A stretch of DNA of 53,622 nucleotides. Origin: Bacteroidales bacterium (GTDB lineage Bacteria > Bacteroidota > Bacteroidia > Bacteroidales > UBA932). Location of the stretch: positions 1 through 53,622 of the forward strand of contig JAFZBM010000066.1 of NCBI GenBank assembly GCA_017561765.1, written 5' to 3'. The position numbers and the translations under genes were made by a program. Under the pieces are notes generated by a model that was not told the DNA's origin, did no database searches, and saw only the letters and a program-made list of their open reading frames with translations. How positions within the stretch are numbered: position 1 is the stretch's first letter; the number at the start of each line of letters is the position of its first letter. This document shows positions 7,223 through 16,105 of this stretch, piece by piece.

Positions 7223-9904
7223 TCAATTATCCGGGACAAACCCGCGTCCCCACCAGTCAGTAGGCCAGAGATATATGTATGGCCTATAGAGGGAATTCGA
7301 GATCTTCTGCCGCTGAACCATGCCATCTTCCCCTATGTAACAGATTCCATACCAATATGGCTCGGCGCTTTCGGGTGTGAAGTTGATACTGCCTTCGAAA
7401 CTTTGTTCGAGCACCCCGACATCATAGATTCCGACTTCCTCCACTCTTTCCCTGACTACCGTATCCCACAGATGTCCCATCAGGACATGGCTGTAATTAA
7501 TACTGTAGGTGGGAATTCCCGCTGCAAGATAATTCGAGAAAGAATAATCCGATAATCCGCTGTTGACCGATACGAACGATACGTCGTCGTGACTGCCGCG
7601 AAGAATTGCCAGGCCAATCCTTACCGGCGTCAAGACCTGGCCTTCCAACTTGATATTATAGTTCAGGTAACCGTCGGGAACAAACAACTGAGTACTAAGA
7701 TCGGAGTCCCCCATCTTGAATTTGTAAAAGGTCTTAGTAGTATGTCCCGGAACATTAAAATTCAGCCCTGTTACGCTTGGAGTCAGATACCTCTCCCACA
7801 GAGGGTCCAGGCTTATGCTCCCGGAGAATTTCTTGATGGTCTTGGTGTAATAGCCTCCCAGCGTAATAACCCTGGGCGTTATTTGCAGAGACGGATACAG
7901 GGAAAGCTTGCAACTTAGGTCTTCCTCGGCCGCAGAAAGAGAGAAATTGAGAAGGCAGTCCAGGTCGAGGCCGAGGCCGAACAGGCCGTATACCGACACG
8001 TAAGGGCGCACGCTCAATCCGGCAAACGCATTTAATAACCCGCTGAAACCATTGACTTCCGGATGTATCTCCTCCTGCGCTCCGGGGTCGGCCGGTTTGT
8101 GGCGTACCGTGAATCCGTCCCCTTTGTTGTACGACACCCCATAAGTTCCCATATCGTAAGTGAAACTGGCCGACGTGGTGAATTTGAGGTTGGCGACCAC
8201 GCCGATCTTGCCCCAGAGTTCCAGTGACGGGATCAATACGACTCCCGGAGCGGCCGGAATGGGTGCAAAGTCGATTTTGAAGAAACGCTTGGATTTATCG
8301 GCCGATACTTCCGCCTTGGCGGTAAAGCTGGCGGTCAGTTTAAGCGACGGATGTGCCGTATAGTAAACATACTGTGCCTCTCCGTTGAAGAATCCGACCG
8401 CAGTCCTGAAGTCGATGCTCATTTTGGCGCCCAGCGACGCTTCCATATGGTCACCTGAATAGCCTATAGAGGCCTCCGGGAGGGAAACGCTCCTGGTTGT
8501 GGATCCGGCCTTGGTCTTGATTCCGGTAAGCTGGGTCGTCGCTTCCTCGCTGAAAAGCAGCTCGCCTGAAGGGCTCACGCTGAACGGAACGGCGTTGCCA
8601 TCCTCATCGAGCACCTGCCTGACATAACTCGACACATCCAAATCCACTCCGGCCCCCTCGATTTCGTTGTCGTCGGCATCGAACATCTCCTCTCCAATCT
8701 TAACTTCCTGGAACGGTGCGGCTATGTTGGCCTCTGTGCGGGCAAAGACTTGGGAATATCCACCGCCCAGAGGCGTTACAGTCTCTATTATGAATACGCC
8801 TCCGTCCGGTACCTGTGCACTGCCATAGTCATATATCAGCCAGTTCCCTGCCTGCAGACCCAGGTCGTCGTGTACCAGCAGGTGCAGGGTCGGGCGGAAT
8901 ACGACTCCACTATCACTGTACCTTACCGCCTCCCCATTCACATCTCTCATGTAATCCGAGCCTATGGATATCAAATGGATCATATCGGCAACTTCGGGAG
9001 TTACTATAATGGCTCCAGGCATCAGCGTGGTATGTACCCCCGCGGGGTATTCGTAGGTCGAGACGTCTCCCACAGGGTACAGCACGCCCCGACTCAACGT
9101 TTTGCCCATCTTTGTCCCAACATCCTTGACCAACCTTTTGCCGGTGGAAGTGATGAATGCAAGCTCGAAGCCCTTGGGATACTCCCGTGCCGGCACGATA
9201 AGGAACAGCGGATGAAGGTCGCCTTCGGGAATGTCCAGGCCGTTTGCACCTAAATCCAGGGTCAGGACTGTCCCTGAACCGGTTATTTCAGCACTTGGGG
9301 CGCTGCCTGCAGTCACTTTCAGCTTGCCTGCCACAGGGGCGCCGGAAAGGTCGCGGAACTCCACGCGTGAGAGAGTGATGTCCTGCTCGAACCTCAGACC
9401 GAATTTGAGCACGGCCATCACGGGACGGAACGACAGCCCCGCTTCGGCATTTCCTGCTCCGACCATGATATTGGCATGAGTGTCCGGCTGCGAGTATCCT
9501 GTTCCGCCATTGGCAATCTGGACAGCAGGGAAATCCAGCATGATTTCATTTCCGCTCCGGGTCGCTCCTTCCTGGAAAGGAGAGTAGGCGGTCAATTCGC
9601 CTTTGGGAACAGACGAATCAGATTTGAAACGTGCTGTTTTTCCGTCAGCGGAAAGCGAAGACGCATCAATGGTGAACCCTTGGTTTGACACATTGTTGCC
9701 AAAGATGCCGATGCGGTCGTCAGCCGCCCAAAGGTTTTCCATGGTTCTTCCCGGATTGTCGAGGAGTATCGACTTTGTTATGGCATCATCTTTAGCGATT
9801 GTAGCATACAGAACGCCGTTTTCCCGGCACAATTCCGGCCCTGTTTCCTGCATGCACGACAGAAGGGCGGCCAAAGCCAGTATATAAAGAATTGCTTTTT
9901 TCAT
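7223..9904 (-). CDS. Large lipoprotein with fimbrillin-like N-terminal region
   Basis: 893 residues with a lipoprotein signal (LAALLSC, Cys at about 17). Residues about 20-290 have features of the Bacteroidales fimbrillin/Mfa-like fold: a TKS patch, WAADDRIGIFG, a Y-P stretch in ELTAYSPFQ, the VLKFGLRF strand, and the FLIVPAREYPKGFELAF block. The remaining 600 residues are beta-rich and contain no motif that I recognise. The gene lies between the BACON lipoprotein (12-base gap) and the kelch-TM-AraC regulator (13-base gap), so the three form an operon. It may be a surface adhesin or cell-envelope sensor partner for that regulator, which is an inference from gene order only. Confidence 0.7.
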   Translation of the reverse strand: MKKAILYILALAALLSCMQETGPELCRENGVLYATIAKDDAITKSILLDNPGRTMENLWAADDRIGIFGNNVSNQGFTIDASSLSADGKTARFKSDSSVPKGELTAYSPFQEGATRSGNEIMLDFPAVQIANGGTGYSQPDTHANIMVGAGNAEAGLSFRPVMAVLKFGLRFEQDITLSRVEFRDLSGAPVAGKLKVTAGSAPSAEITGSGTVLTLDLGANGLDIPEGDLHPLFLIVPAREYPKGFELAFITSTGKRLVKDVGTKMGKTLSRGVLYPVGDVSTYEYPAGVHTTLMPGAIIVTPEVADMIHLISIGSDYMRDVNGEAVRYSDSGVVFRPTLHLLVHDDLGLQAGNWLIYDYGSAQVPDGGVFIIETVTPLGGGYSQVFARTEANIAAPFQEVKIGEEMFDADDNEIEGAGVDLDVSSYVRQVLDEDGNAVPFSVSPSGELLFSEEATTQLTGIKTKAGSTTRSVSLPEASIGYSGDHMEASLGAKMSIDFRTAVGFFNGEAQYVYYTAHPSLKLTASFTAKAEVSADKSKRFFKIDFAPIPAAPGVVLIPSLELWGKIGVVANLKFTTSASFTYDMGTYGVSYNKGDGFTVRHKPADPGAQEEIHPEVNGFSGLLNAFAGLSVRPYVSVYGLFGLGLDLDCLLNFSLSAAEEDLSCKLSLYPSLQITPRVITLGGYYTKTIKKFSGSISLDPLWERYLTPSVTGLNFNVPGHTTKTFYKFKMGDSDLSTQLFVPDGYLNYNIKLEGQVLTPVRIGLAILRGSHDDVSFVSVNSGLSDYSFSNYLAAGIPTYSINYSHVLMGHLWDTVVRERVEEVGIYDVGVLEQSFEGSINFTPESAEPYWYGICYIGEDGMVQRQKISNSLYRPYIYLWPTDWWGRGFVPDN

Positions 9905-9916
9905 GTTGCCTCTTTT

Positions 9917-10717
9917 TTATTCCCAATCCATGTGCTCACCGTATTGATAATCGTGTCCGGATATAATCCCGGCTTTGTCCCTCACCGTGAAAGTGGTGCT
10001 CCGGAAGTCATCGTTGGCATCGGTAATAGTAACTATTGCACTTCTATGGCTTTCTCCTGCAGTGGCGGGTTGCGATTCAAGGTGCAGGGTCACCTGGTCG
10101 ATGCGGGATACCGTGAGCCAGGACGCGTCGGTGGTGGCTATCCATTTGTAGCAATTTGTGAGGATGTATGCGTCTTTTTCCTCTCCCGCGGCGTTCATTT
10201 CAAGTACGTAGGAAAAAAGGGACTGGTCCCATATAAAACCGGCGGTGTAGTTGAAATAGACCACCCCCTGCTGTACTACGCGTATGGTCTTGTCGAAAAG
10301 GTTTCCTGCGGTAACTCTCACCTTGCACTCCCTGGCCGGTAAATTATGGACAAAACCGTTTGCGTCCCTTACGTCATAGTCTTCCACCAGGATGACTACG
10401 GTGGCGCTCTCATGTTGCGTCGCTTCGTTTTTCTCTACCGTACACCAAGCTGCATCGGACTCGACAGCCCAGTTGCTCTGGTTTGTCTGTACTATGAAGT
10501 TCGTACCCGTGGCGTCGGTGTTGAACACCACTTCATAATCGTCGGGGACTTCCGTACTGAGGTTTATCATCAGTTTGAAGTAGTCTCCGGTCGGCGTCTC
10601 CGGTCCGTCCGGCCCGTCGGGTCCGTCAGGTCCCGACGGATCAATCTCGGGGCAGGCGCAGAAAAGGAGCGCCCCGAGGATAAGGAATGCAGCGTTTAGC
10701 AGTCTTTTCGATTCCAT
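9917..10717 (-). CDS. BACON-domain lipoprotein
   Basis: 266 residues. The signal sequence ends in a lipobox (LLFCAC, Cys at about 22). Residues about 28-40 are a short linker made of GPD triplets, which shows as a repeat in the DNA around 10607-10634. Two BACON-like beta-sandwiches follow (about 45-150 and 152-250), recognised by the pattern of W-V/T-VESDAAW..V, ATVVILV and KTIRVVQQG, then WIATTDASWLTV and RSAIVTITD. BACON domains are common in Bacteroidetes surface proteins and are thought to bind glycans or mucins. It is the first gene of the operon leading to the fimbrillin-like lipoprotein and kelch-TM-AraC regulator. It is transcribed away from the ECF sigma gene. Confidence 0.75.
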   Translation of the reverse strand: MESKRLLNAAFLILGALLFCACPEIDPSGPDGPDGPDGPETPTGDYFKLMINLSTEVPDDYEVVFNTDATGTNFIVQTNQSNWAVESDAAWCTVEKNEATQHESATVVILVEDYDVRDANGFVHNLPARECKVRVTAGNLFDKTIRVVQQGVVYFNYTAGFIWDQSLFSYVLEMNAAGEEKDAYILTNCYKWIATTDASWLTVSRIDQVTLHLESQPATAGESHRSAIVTITDANDDFRSTTFTVRDKAGIISGHDYQYGEHMDWE

Positions 10718-10722
10718 GGCGT

Positions 10723-10741
10723 GTATTTTTTGTAAAAATAC
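10723..10741. repeat. Small inverted repeat before the BACON lipoprotein gene
   Basis: GTATTTTT and AAAAATAC are separated by TGT, five bases upstream of the minus-strand start at 10717. In the mRNA this would be a weak A/U hairpin next to the start codon. It could affect translation or simply be an AT-rich leader. No good TTTG/TAnnTTTG promoter was found on the minus strand in this interval. Confidence 0.35.
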
Positions 10742-10843
10742 TGCGTAGGGGCTTAGCCCATGCTAACAATTCAAAGAAATGACACTATCAATTCCTTAAA
10801 ACGTACTATTATCAACGCTGGTGAAGCTATCGGCAGCATTAAT

Positions 10844-10874
10844 TTTGTCCGCTTACAAAGATTCACTATATTTG
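10844..10874 (+). promoter_or_regulatory. Bacteroidales-type promoter of the ECF sigma gene
   Basis: TTTG at 10844-10847, a 19-base spacer, and TATATTTG at 10867-10874 match the known primary-sigma promoter of Bacteroides (-33 TTTG, -7 TAnnTTTG). Transcription should start near 10878-10881. This supports the ATG at 10895 as the start of the sigma gene, because an upstream in-frame codon at 10760 would lie before the promoter. Confidence 0.75.
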
Positions 10875-10894
10875 TAAAGTTGCATTGGCAGCCA

Positions 10895-11446
10895 ATGAAA
10901 AAATCGGAAGCATACAGGGAAATGACGGACAGCGAACTGCTTGCTGCTGTCCGTGACGGCGATGCGCGTGCATTCGATGCCATCTTCCTCCGTTGGTATC
11001 CGCAGGTTTACAAGTTCCTTCTGGCCCTGGTCAAGGAAGAAGCCCTCGCAAAGGATCTCTCTCAATCAGTTTTTATGAAGGTCTGGCTTCACCGCGAATG
11101 GCTAGACCCTTCAAAATCCTTCAAGAACTACCTGCTGGTGCTTTCGCGTAACGGCGCGTTGGATGTTTTCAAGTCCAAAAGACATCTGATTATGGCCAAC
11201 GTTCAAGTTTCCCATGAGGAACCATCACCGGACCGCACCGACCATCTGGCCGAATTCGCTGAAGCTCAGTCCAGGCTTCTGACGGCCGTGAAGCAGATGC
11301 CGCCCCAGCGAAGGGCCGTCTTTGAAATGAGCCGTTTCAGGCAACTCTCCAGTAAAGAGATTGCCGACAAACTGGGCCTCAGTGTCCGCACCGTAGAGAA
11401 ACATCTTCAGCTTGCTCTCGACAATCTCCGGGATTTTCTCAGTTAG
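10895..11446 (+). CDS. ECF-type RNA polymerase sigma factor (SusCD-associated)
   Basis: 183 residues from the ATG at 10895, chosen because the promoter lies just before it. The size is normal for an ECF sigma factor. Region 2 (about residues 10-80) includes FDAIFLRWYPQVYKFL and DLSQSVFMKVW, the core-binding and -10-recognition helices. Region 4 (about 125-178) contains the helix-turn-helix with SSKEIADKLGLS and VEKHLQ. It is followed by a FecR-type anti-sigma gene (33-base gap) and SusC/SusD, the classical arrangement in which binding of a substrate by the STN-bearing SusC is signalled through FecR to release the sigma factor and raise expression of the transport locus. Confidence 0.9.
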   Translation: MKKSEAYREMTDSELLAAVRDGDARAFDAIFLRWYPQVYKFLLALVKEEALAKDLSQSVFMKVWLHREWLDPSKSFKNYLLVLSRNGALDVFKSKRHLIMANVQVSHEEPSPDRTDHLAEFAEAQSRLLTAVKQMPPQRRAVFEMSRFRQLSSKEIADKLGLSVRTVEKHLQLALDNLRDFLS

Positions 11447-11479
11447 CATTACGTAGGAAGGAACTTTCATTCGTTCTTT

Positions 11480-12484
11480 ATGGGTAACCACAAAGAACTT
11501 ATGTTTTTCTCTCGACAAATACTTCAGGATTATCTGGATGGCAAACTCTCCGAAAAGGAAACCCTGGAGGTTCAGTTATATCTGGCCGATCACATCGACG
11601 ACCCATTGGTACAGGAGTTCCTCAACGAGCAATTCGACAGCGACCGCACGGAATCTGAAGCTTCAGCAAAGCGCGCGCTGTCAACGGTACAGAGACGTCT
11701 CGGAATGGGTGGACAGCATAGGCCGGTCCTTAGATTCGCATTCGCCGCAATTGCCGTACTGCTGGCCATACCTATCTCTCTTTCAATCTCTTACAAGCTT
11801 CATAAAGAGCCCTCCCCGGTTGCGTGGCAGGAAATTACAGTCCCTATTTCCGAGATACGTGAAGTAGACCTCCCTGATGGTACGCACCTGATTCTAAATT
11901 CCGACTCGCGCGTCACCTGGCCGGAGGAATTCAGGGGCGACAAGCGAGAGATTTTCCTTGACGGCGAGGTAATGGCCACTGTGGCCAAGGATCCTGAGCG
12001 TCCATTTATAATCCATTCCGGAAATGTGGATGTCAGGGTGCACGGAACCACATTTGACCTCAAGTCGTACCGCAATGCCACTATGATGGAGCTTGTGCTG
12101 CTGGAAGGCTCCGTCAGCCTCGCCATCCCGGCAGACAGCGGGCAGAGGGAAGTCCGGCTTGCTCCCGGAGACGTTGCCCAGATAGAGCACAGCACTGGAA
12201 GCTTATCCCTGTGCAAGGTTTCTCCGGAAGGCTTCAAGTCATTCAACGACAACCGTTCTTTCTACTTTATCAATATCCCTCTCAAGGATATAGCTTCAGA
12301 CCTTGAACGCTCCTTCGGTACCACCATAGTGGTGGCTGACACGCAAATAGCATCCAAACGCTTCCTGGCCTTCTTTACGAATGGAGAAAGCCTTGACGAA
12401 ATCCTGAACCTGCTCTCACTGAACGGAAACCTCAGGGTAGTACGCTCAGACGGAAATATATATTTGTATGGCAAGAAATCTTAA
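11480..12484 (+). CDS. FecR-family anti-sigma factor
   Basis: 334 residues. The cytoplasmic N-terminus (1-80) would hold the ECF sigma factor. One membrane segment lies at about 84-105 (FAFAAIAVLLAIPISLSI). The periplasmic FecR domain spans about 120-225 (VDLPDGTHLILNSDSRVTWP, then FIIHSGNVDVRVHGTTFDL). The C-terminal domain at about 255-330 (INIPLKDIASDLERSFG ... LDEILNLLSLNGNL) is the DUF4974/STN-like end typical of Bacteroidetes FecR proteins, which contacts the STN domain of SusC. It lies between the sigma gene and susC. It presumably inhibits the sigma factor until signalled. Family assignment is firm. Confidence 0.92.
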   Translation: MGNHKELMFFSRQILQDYLDGKLSEKETLEVQLYLADHIDDPLVQEFLNEQFDSDRTESEASAKRALSTVQRRLGMGGQHRPVLRFAFAAIAVLLAIPISLSISYKLHKEPSPVAWQEITVPISEIREVDLPDGTHLILNSDSRVTWPEEFRGDKREIFLDGEVMATVAKDPERPFIIHSGNVDVRVHGTTFDLKSYRNATMMELVLLEGSVSLAIPADSGQREVRLAPGDVAQIEHSTGSLSLCKVSPEGFKSFNDNRSFYFINIPLKDIASDLERSFGTTIVVADTQIASKRFLAFFTNGESLDEILNLLSLNGNLRVVRSDGNIYLYGKKS

Positions 12485-12515
12485 TTCCATATTTTAACAC
12501 ATACTATTAATCAAA

Positions 12516-15500
12516 ATGAGTAAATCAAGCCACTTGTGTAAAGTACGTACGACGCTGGTGTTGTTTGCACTTCTGGTTCCGATGTTGCTAGGAGCCCAGA
12601 ATGTTACGCTCGAGTTGAAGAATGTTACCGTCCAGGAGGCGGTGACCCTGCTCCAGAGCCAGGGCAACTACACAATCGTAATCAATGCAGATGATGTGGA
12701 TTTGCAGAAGCATATTTCTGTTTCTGCGAAAGATGCTCCACTCTCAGATGTCCTTGCACAGATTTTTACCGGGCAGAATCTGGACTTTTCTGTCACTGGC
12801 AACACAGTGTCCGTGACCCGGCCCAAGCTTGTCTCCCAGTCGGAGACACCTCCTCTCAAGTCTACTTTCAAGGGCGTGGTTGTCGACCGTAGCGGAGAGC
12901 CGCTCGTCGGAGCCTCCCTCGTGGTAAAGAGTACGGGCAAATATACCCTGACCGACGGCAAAGGTGAATTTGTTTTTGATGAAATCACATTCCCTGCAGT
13001 CCTTACCGTCTACTCTCTCGGATTCGATGATCAGGAATTCAAGATCACCGGGCGCGAGAAGCAACCGTACAGAATGATAATGACGGGTGAAAACACGGTC
13101 CTTGATGAACTTGTCGTTGTAGGTTACGGCACCCAGAAGCGGGTCAACCTTACCGGTGCCGTATCTGTAATCGACGGAAAGGAGCTCAACTTCAGGCCTG
13201 TCACCAATACGGCTATGGCCATCCAGGGCGCAGACCCGTCACTGGTAATCACCAATTCCAGCGGTTCCATCGACGGAACCAACTACAGCGTTAATGTGCG
13301 TGGCAAATTGTCCCTGAACAGTGGCTCCCCGCTTATACTGGTTGACGGAATCGAGAGTTCCCTGACCCAGGTCAACCCTAATGACATCGAGAGCATCTCT
13401 GTGCTGAAGGACGCTTCGGCCTGCGCCATCTATGGTGCGAAAGCCTCGGCCGGCGTCATCCTGATTACCACGAAGAGCGGCAGCGCCGGAGACGCAAAAA
13501 TCACTTACAACGGTCGCTACAGCATCTCCGCCAACACTACCTCTACGGACTTTATGACCTGCGGCTACGATTACGTGACCCTGACCAACGATTTCTACAA
13601 GACCTACAAAGGATATGGCGCCTGGACCTACTCCGACGAGCAGCTCCAGATGCTCTATGAGCGCCGAAACGATGTAAAAGAGGATCCTACCCGTCCCTGG
13701 GTCATTGCAGACGAGACCGGAACGTACACTTATGTCTATCTCGGCAACTTCGACTGGTATGGCTTCGTATTCAACCGTACACGCCCCGAGACCGAACACA
13801 ATCTCACCGTGCGCGGCGGCAACGACAAGATACGCTACTATGCTTCCGCCCGTTACCTCTACCGCGAAGGCCTTTTCGCCGGCGCGGCACAGGATACCTT
13901 CACCAATATTTCGCTGCGTACCAAAATCGACGCCAATATCACTTCCTGGCTCACCTACGCTTCCAATGTCAGCCTTGAGCGGACAGATTACGACTGGGGC
14001 GGCTTCTGGGAGATGGACGGCTCCACTGGCTATACCAGCCAGGGCATCCTCTGGAACGTGACCCAGAACGTCGGCCCCAACTATGTGCCATACAATCCCG
14101 ACGGCACCATCGCCATGTATCCCGGATTCATGGCGGACGCAACCTCGCCGATGATGTCCGGACGAGCCGGAGCATTCCTGGACGGGCGCAGCCACAACTC
14201 CAATATCAACAATTACTGGACCTGGACAAACAGGCTCACCGCCCACATCTTCGAGGGGCTTGACTTCATAACTGACCTAACCTATCGCCGCAGGGACCGC
14301 CGCGCTAATTTCCGCAACCTTCCGACTGCCAACAGTTATGACAACATCAACAAGCGCATGTACACCGGCAACGGCCTGTCCGGCGGTCTCTTCACCAACG
14401 GTTCGGTATATGATTTCACCCGTGAGTACCGCTATTACCAGGACGGCGTGGTGGCAAACGCTTACTTCTCCTATAACAAGATGTTCGGAAACGGCCATCA
14501 CGTTTCGGCCACCCTCGGTTCGAACTTCGACGATTATCTGGGCTCCAGCATCACCATTCAGCAGAAAGGCTCCCTGAGCGATGTCCTTTCTTACATCAAC
14601 ATGGCGAACGGTGAAATAGAAAAAGCATCCCAGTCCATATCCTCCTATCGTACGCTCGGCTTCTTCGGCCGTTTGAACTATGACTGGAAGGGACGCTACC
14701 TCCTGGAAGTGAGCGGCCGTTACGACGGCTCCTCACGCTTCCCCAAGGGGCATCGCTGGGGCTTCTTCCCTTCGGCTTCCGCAGGATGGCGCCTTAGCGA
14801 AGAACCGTTCTGGGCTCCGATCAAGCCTTATGTCAGCAACGCCAAGATCCGCGTCAGCTACGGTACCCTCGGCAACCAGCAGGTGGACAATTACTACTAC
14901 TGGGAAGAGCTGAAGACCGGCACCCTGGGCAGCTACACCTTCGACGGCCTAACCAATGCAGCCTATGCTTACGTGGATGCGCCAGTATCGAGCAGCCTGA
15001 CATGGGAAACCGTCATCTCCAAGAATCTCGGTATCGACCTCGGCTTCCTCAGGGACCGTCTCACCTTGAACGCCGACTTCTTTATCCGCGACACCAAGAA
15101 TATGCTGACTGCCGGAATGACCCTGCCGTATGTGTATGGCGAGACCGCTCCCAAAGAGAACGCCGCCGACCTCAGGACCAAGGGTTATGAACTGGCCATC
15201 AGCTGGAAAGACCATCCCATAGTAGCCGGACAGCCCATGTATTACGGCATTACCGCCACCCTCGGCGACTTTGTCACGGACATCACCCGCTTTGACAATG
15301 AGAAGAAAATCCTCAGCGACAATTATGTCGGCAAACGCCTCGGCGACATCTGGGGCTATGTGACGGACGGTGTCTTCGCCACCGATGAAGAGGCTGCAGC
15401 ATATGAGCAGGCTTACGACTCGTTCTCCACGGTCAACAAGGGCATCAAGGGCCAGGTGGCTCCCTGGAACCATCTGATGGCCGGTGATATCATATACAAG

Positions 15501-16100
15501 AACCTCAACGGAGACGACAAAATCAACACCGGAGACAATACGCTTGACAATCCCGGTGACCGTCGTGTGATAGGCAATTCCCGTCCGCGCTACAACTACG
15601 CGTTCAAGGGTGACTTCAGCTGGTATGGCTTCGACCTCAGCGTCTTCTTCCAGGGCGTAGGCAAGATGGACTGGATGCCTAATTACAACTGTACGTATTT
15701 CTGGGGCCCGTATTCCTATCATCGCCCGACTTTCCTTCCTGTCGATTTCAAGGATAAATGCTGGTCTGCCGAACCCGGAGCGGACAACAGCAATATAATA
15801 TACCCGCGCCAGCGCGGCCGTATAGCCACTTCTTCCTATCTGGTCACCTCCGACTTTTATCTCCAGAGCGCGGCATACCTGCGCCTGAAGAACCTCACGG
15901 TCGGTTATACCCTTCCTGTCAAGACCAAGGCAATAGATAAAGCGCGCATCTATTTCTCCGGCGAGAACCTGTGTTATTTCTCTCCCCTCAAGAAGGCCAC
16001 GAAGTATATCGATCCGGAAGTTGCCACAACCTCCATCAGCGAGGATTGCACCTATCCGTATTCCAAGACATTCTCTGTCGGTATTGACATAACATTCTGA
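12516..16100 (+). CDS. susC: SusC/RagA-type TonB-dependent outer-membrane transporter with STN signalling domain
   Basis: 1194 residues. Signal peptide to about residue 28 (LLGAQ). Residues about 29-93 are an STN domain (LELKNVTVQEAVTLLQSQG), used to signal to FecR. A carboxypeptidase-regulatory-like beta-sandwich follows (about 110-190: GVVVDRSGEPLVGASLVVK). The TonB-box region and plug include ELVVVGYGTQKRVNLTGAV and VLKDASACAIYGAKASAGV. The rest is the 22-strand barrel, ending in FSVGIDITF. It imports oligosaccharides or other large nutrients with SusD as lid, energised by TonB. Its place after sigma/FecR and the STN domain indicate that it also acts as the receptor of the regulatory circuit. 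The symbol is used in the family sense; the substrate is unknown. Confidence 0.95.
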   Translation: MSKSSHLCKVRTTLVLFALLVPMLLGAQNVTLELKNVTVQEAVTLLQSQGNYTIVINADDVDLQKHISVSAKDAPLSDVLAQIFTGQNLDFSVTGNTVSVTRPKLVSQSETPPLKSTFKGVVVDRSGEPLVGASLVVKSTGKYTLTDGKGEFVFDEITFPAVLTVYSLGFDDQEFKITGREKQPYRMIMTGENTVLDELVVVGYGTQKRVNLTGAVSVIDGKELNFRPVTNTAMAIQGADPSLVITNSSGSIDGTNYSVNVRGKLSLNSGSPLILVDGIESSLTQVNPNDIESISVLKDASACAIYGAKASAGVILITTKSGSAGDAKITYNGRYSISANTTSTDFMTCGYDYVTLTNDFYKTYKGYGAWTYSDEQLQMLYERRNDVKEDPTRPWVIADETGTYTYVYLGNFDWYGFVFNRTRPETEHNLTVRGGNDKIRYYASARYLYREGLFAGAAQDTFTNISLRTKIDANITSWLTYASNVSLERTDYDWGGFWEMDGSTGYTSQGILWNVTQNVGPNYVPYNPDGTIAMYPGFMADATSPMMSGRAGAFLDGRSHNSNINNYWTWTNRLTAHIFEGLDFITDLTYRRRDRRANFRNLPTANSYDNINKRMYTGNGLSGGLFTNGSVYDFTREYRYYQDGVVANAYFSYNKMFGNGHHVSATLGSNFDDYLGSSITIQQKGSLSDVLSYINMANGEIEKASQSISSYRTLGFFGRLNYDWKGRYLLEVSGRYDGSSRFPKGHRWGFFPSASAGWRLSEEPFWAPIKPYVSNAKIRVSYGTLGNQQVDNYYYWEELKTGTLGSYTFDGLTNAAYAYVDAPVSSSLTWETVISKNLGIDLGFLRDRLTLNADFFIRDTKNMLTAGMTLPYVYGETAPKENAADLRTKGYELAISWKDHPIVAGQPMYYGITATLGDFVTDITRFDNEKKILSDNYVGKRLGDIWGYVTDGVFATDEEAAAYEQAYDSFSTVNKGIKGQVAPWNHLMAGDIIYKNLNGDDKINTGDNTLDNPGDRRVIGNSRPRYNYAFKGDFSWYGFDLSVFFQGVGKMDWMPNYNCTYFWGPYSYHRPTFLPVDFKDKCWSAEPGADNSNIIYPRQRGRIATSSYLVTSDFYLQSAAYLRLKNLTVGYTLPVKTKAIDKARIYFSGENLCYFSPLKKATKYIDPEVATTSISEDCTYPYSKTFSVGIDITF

Positions 16101-16105
16101 CGCTT

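Noticed and set aside
7210..7326. N-terminal extension of the first kelch-TM-AraC gene
   Set aside because: It would overlap the end of the preceding lipoprotein gene by about 100 bases and hide the signal sequence behind 39 residues. The ATG at 7209 fits gene spacing and export better.
13239..14246. 335-codon minus-strand frame inside susC
   Set aside because: Antisense shadow of the SusC gene; low-complexity Gly/Val/Ile protein with no motifs.
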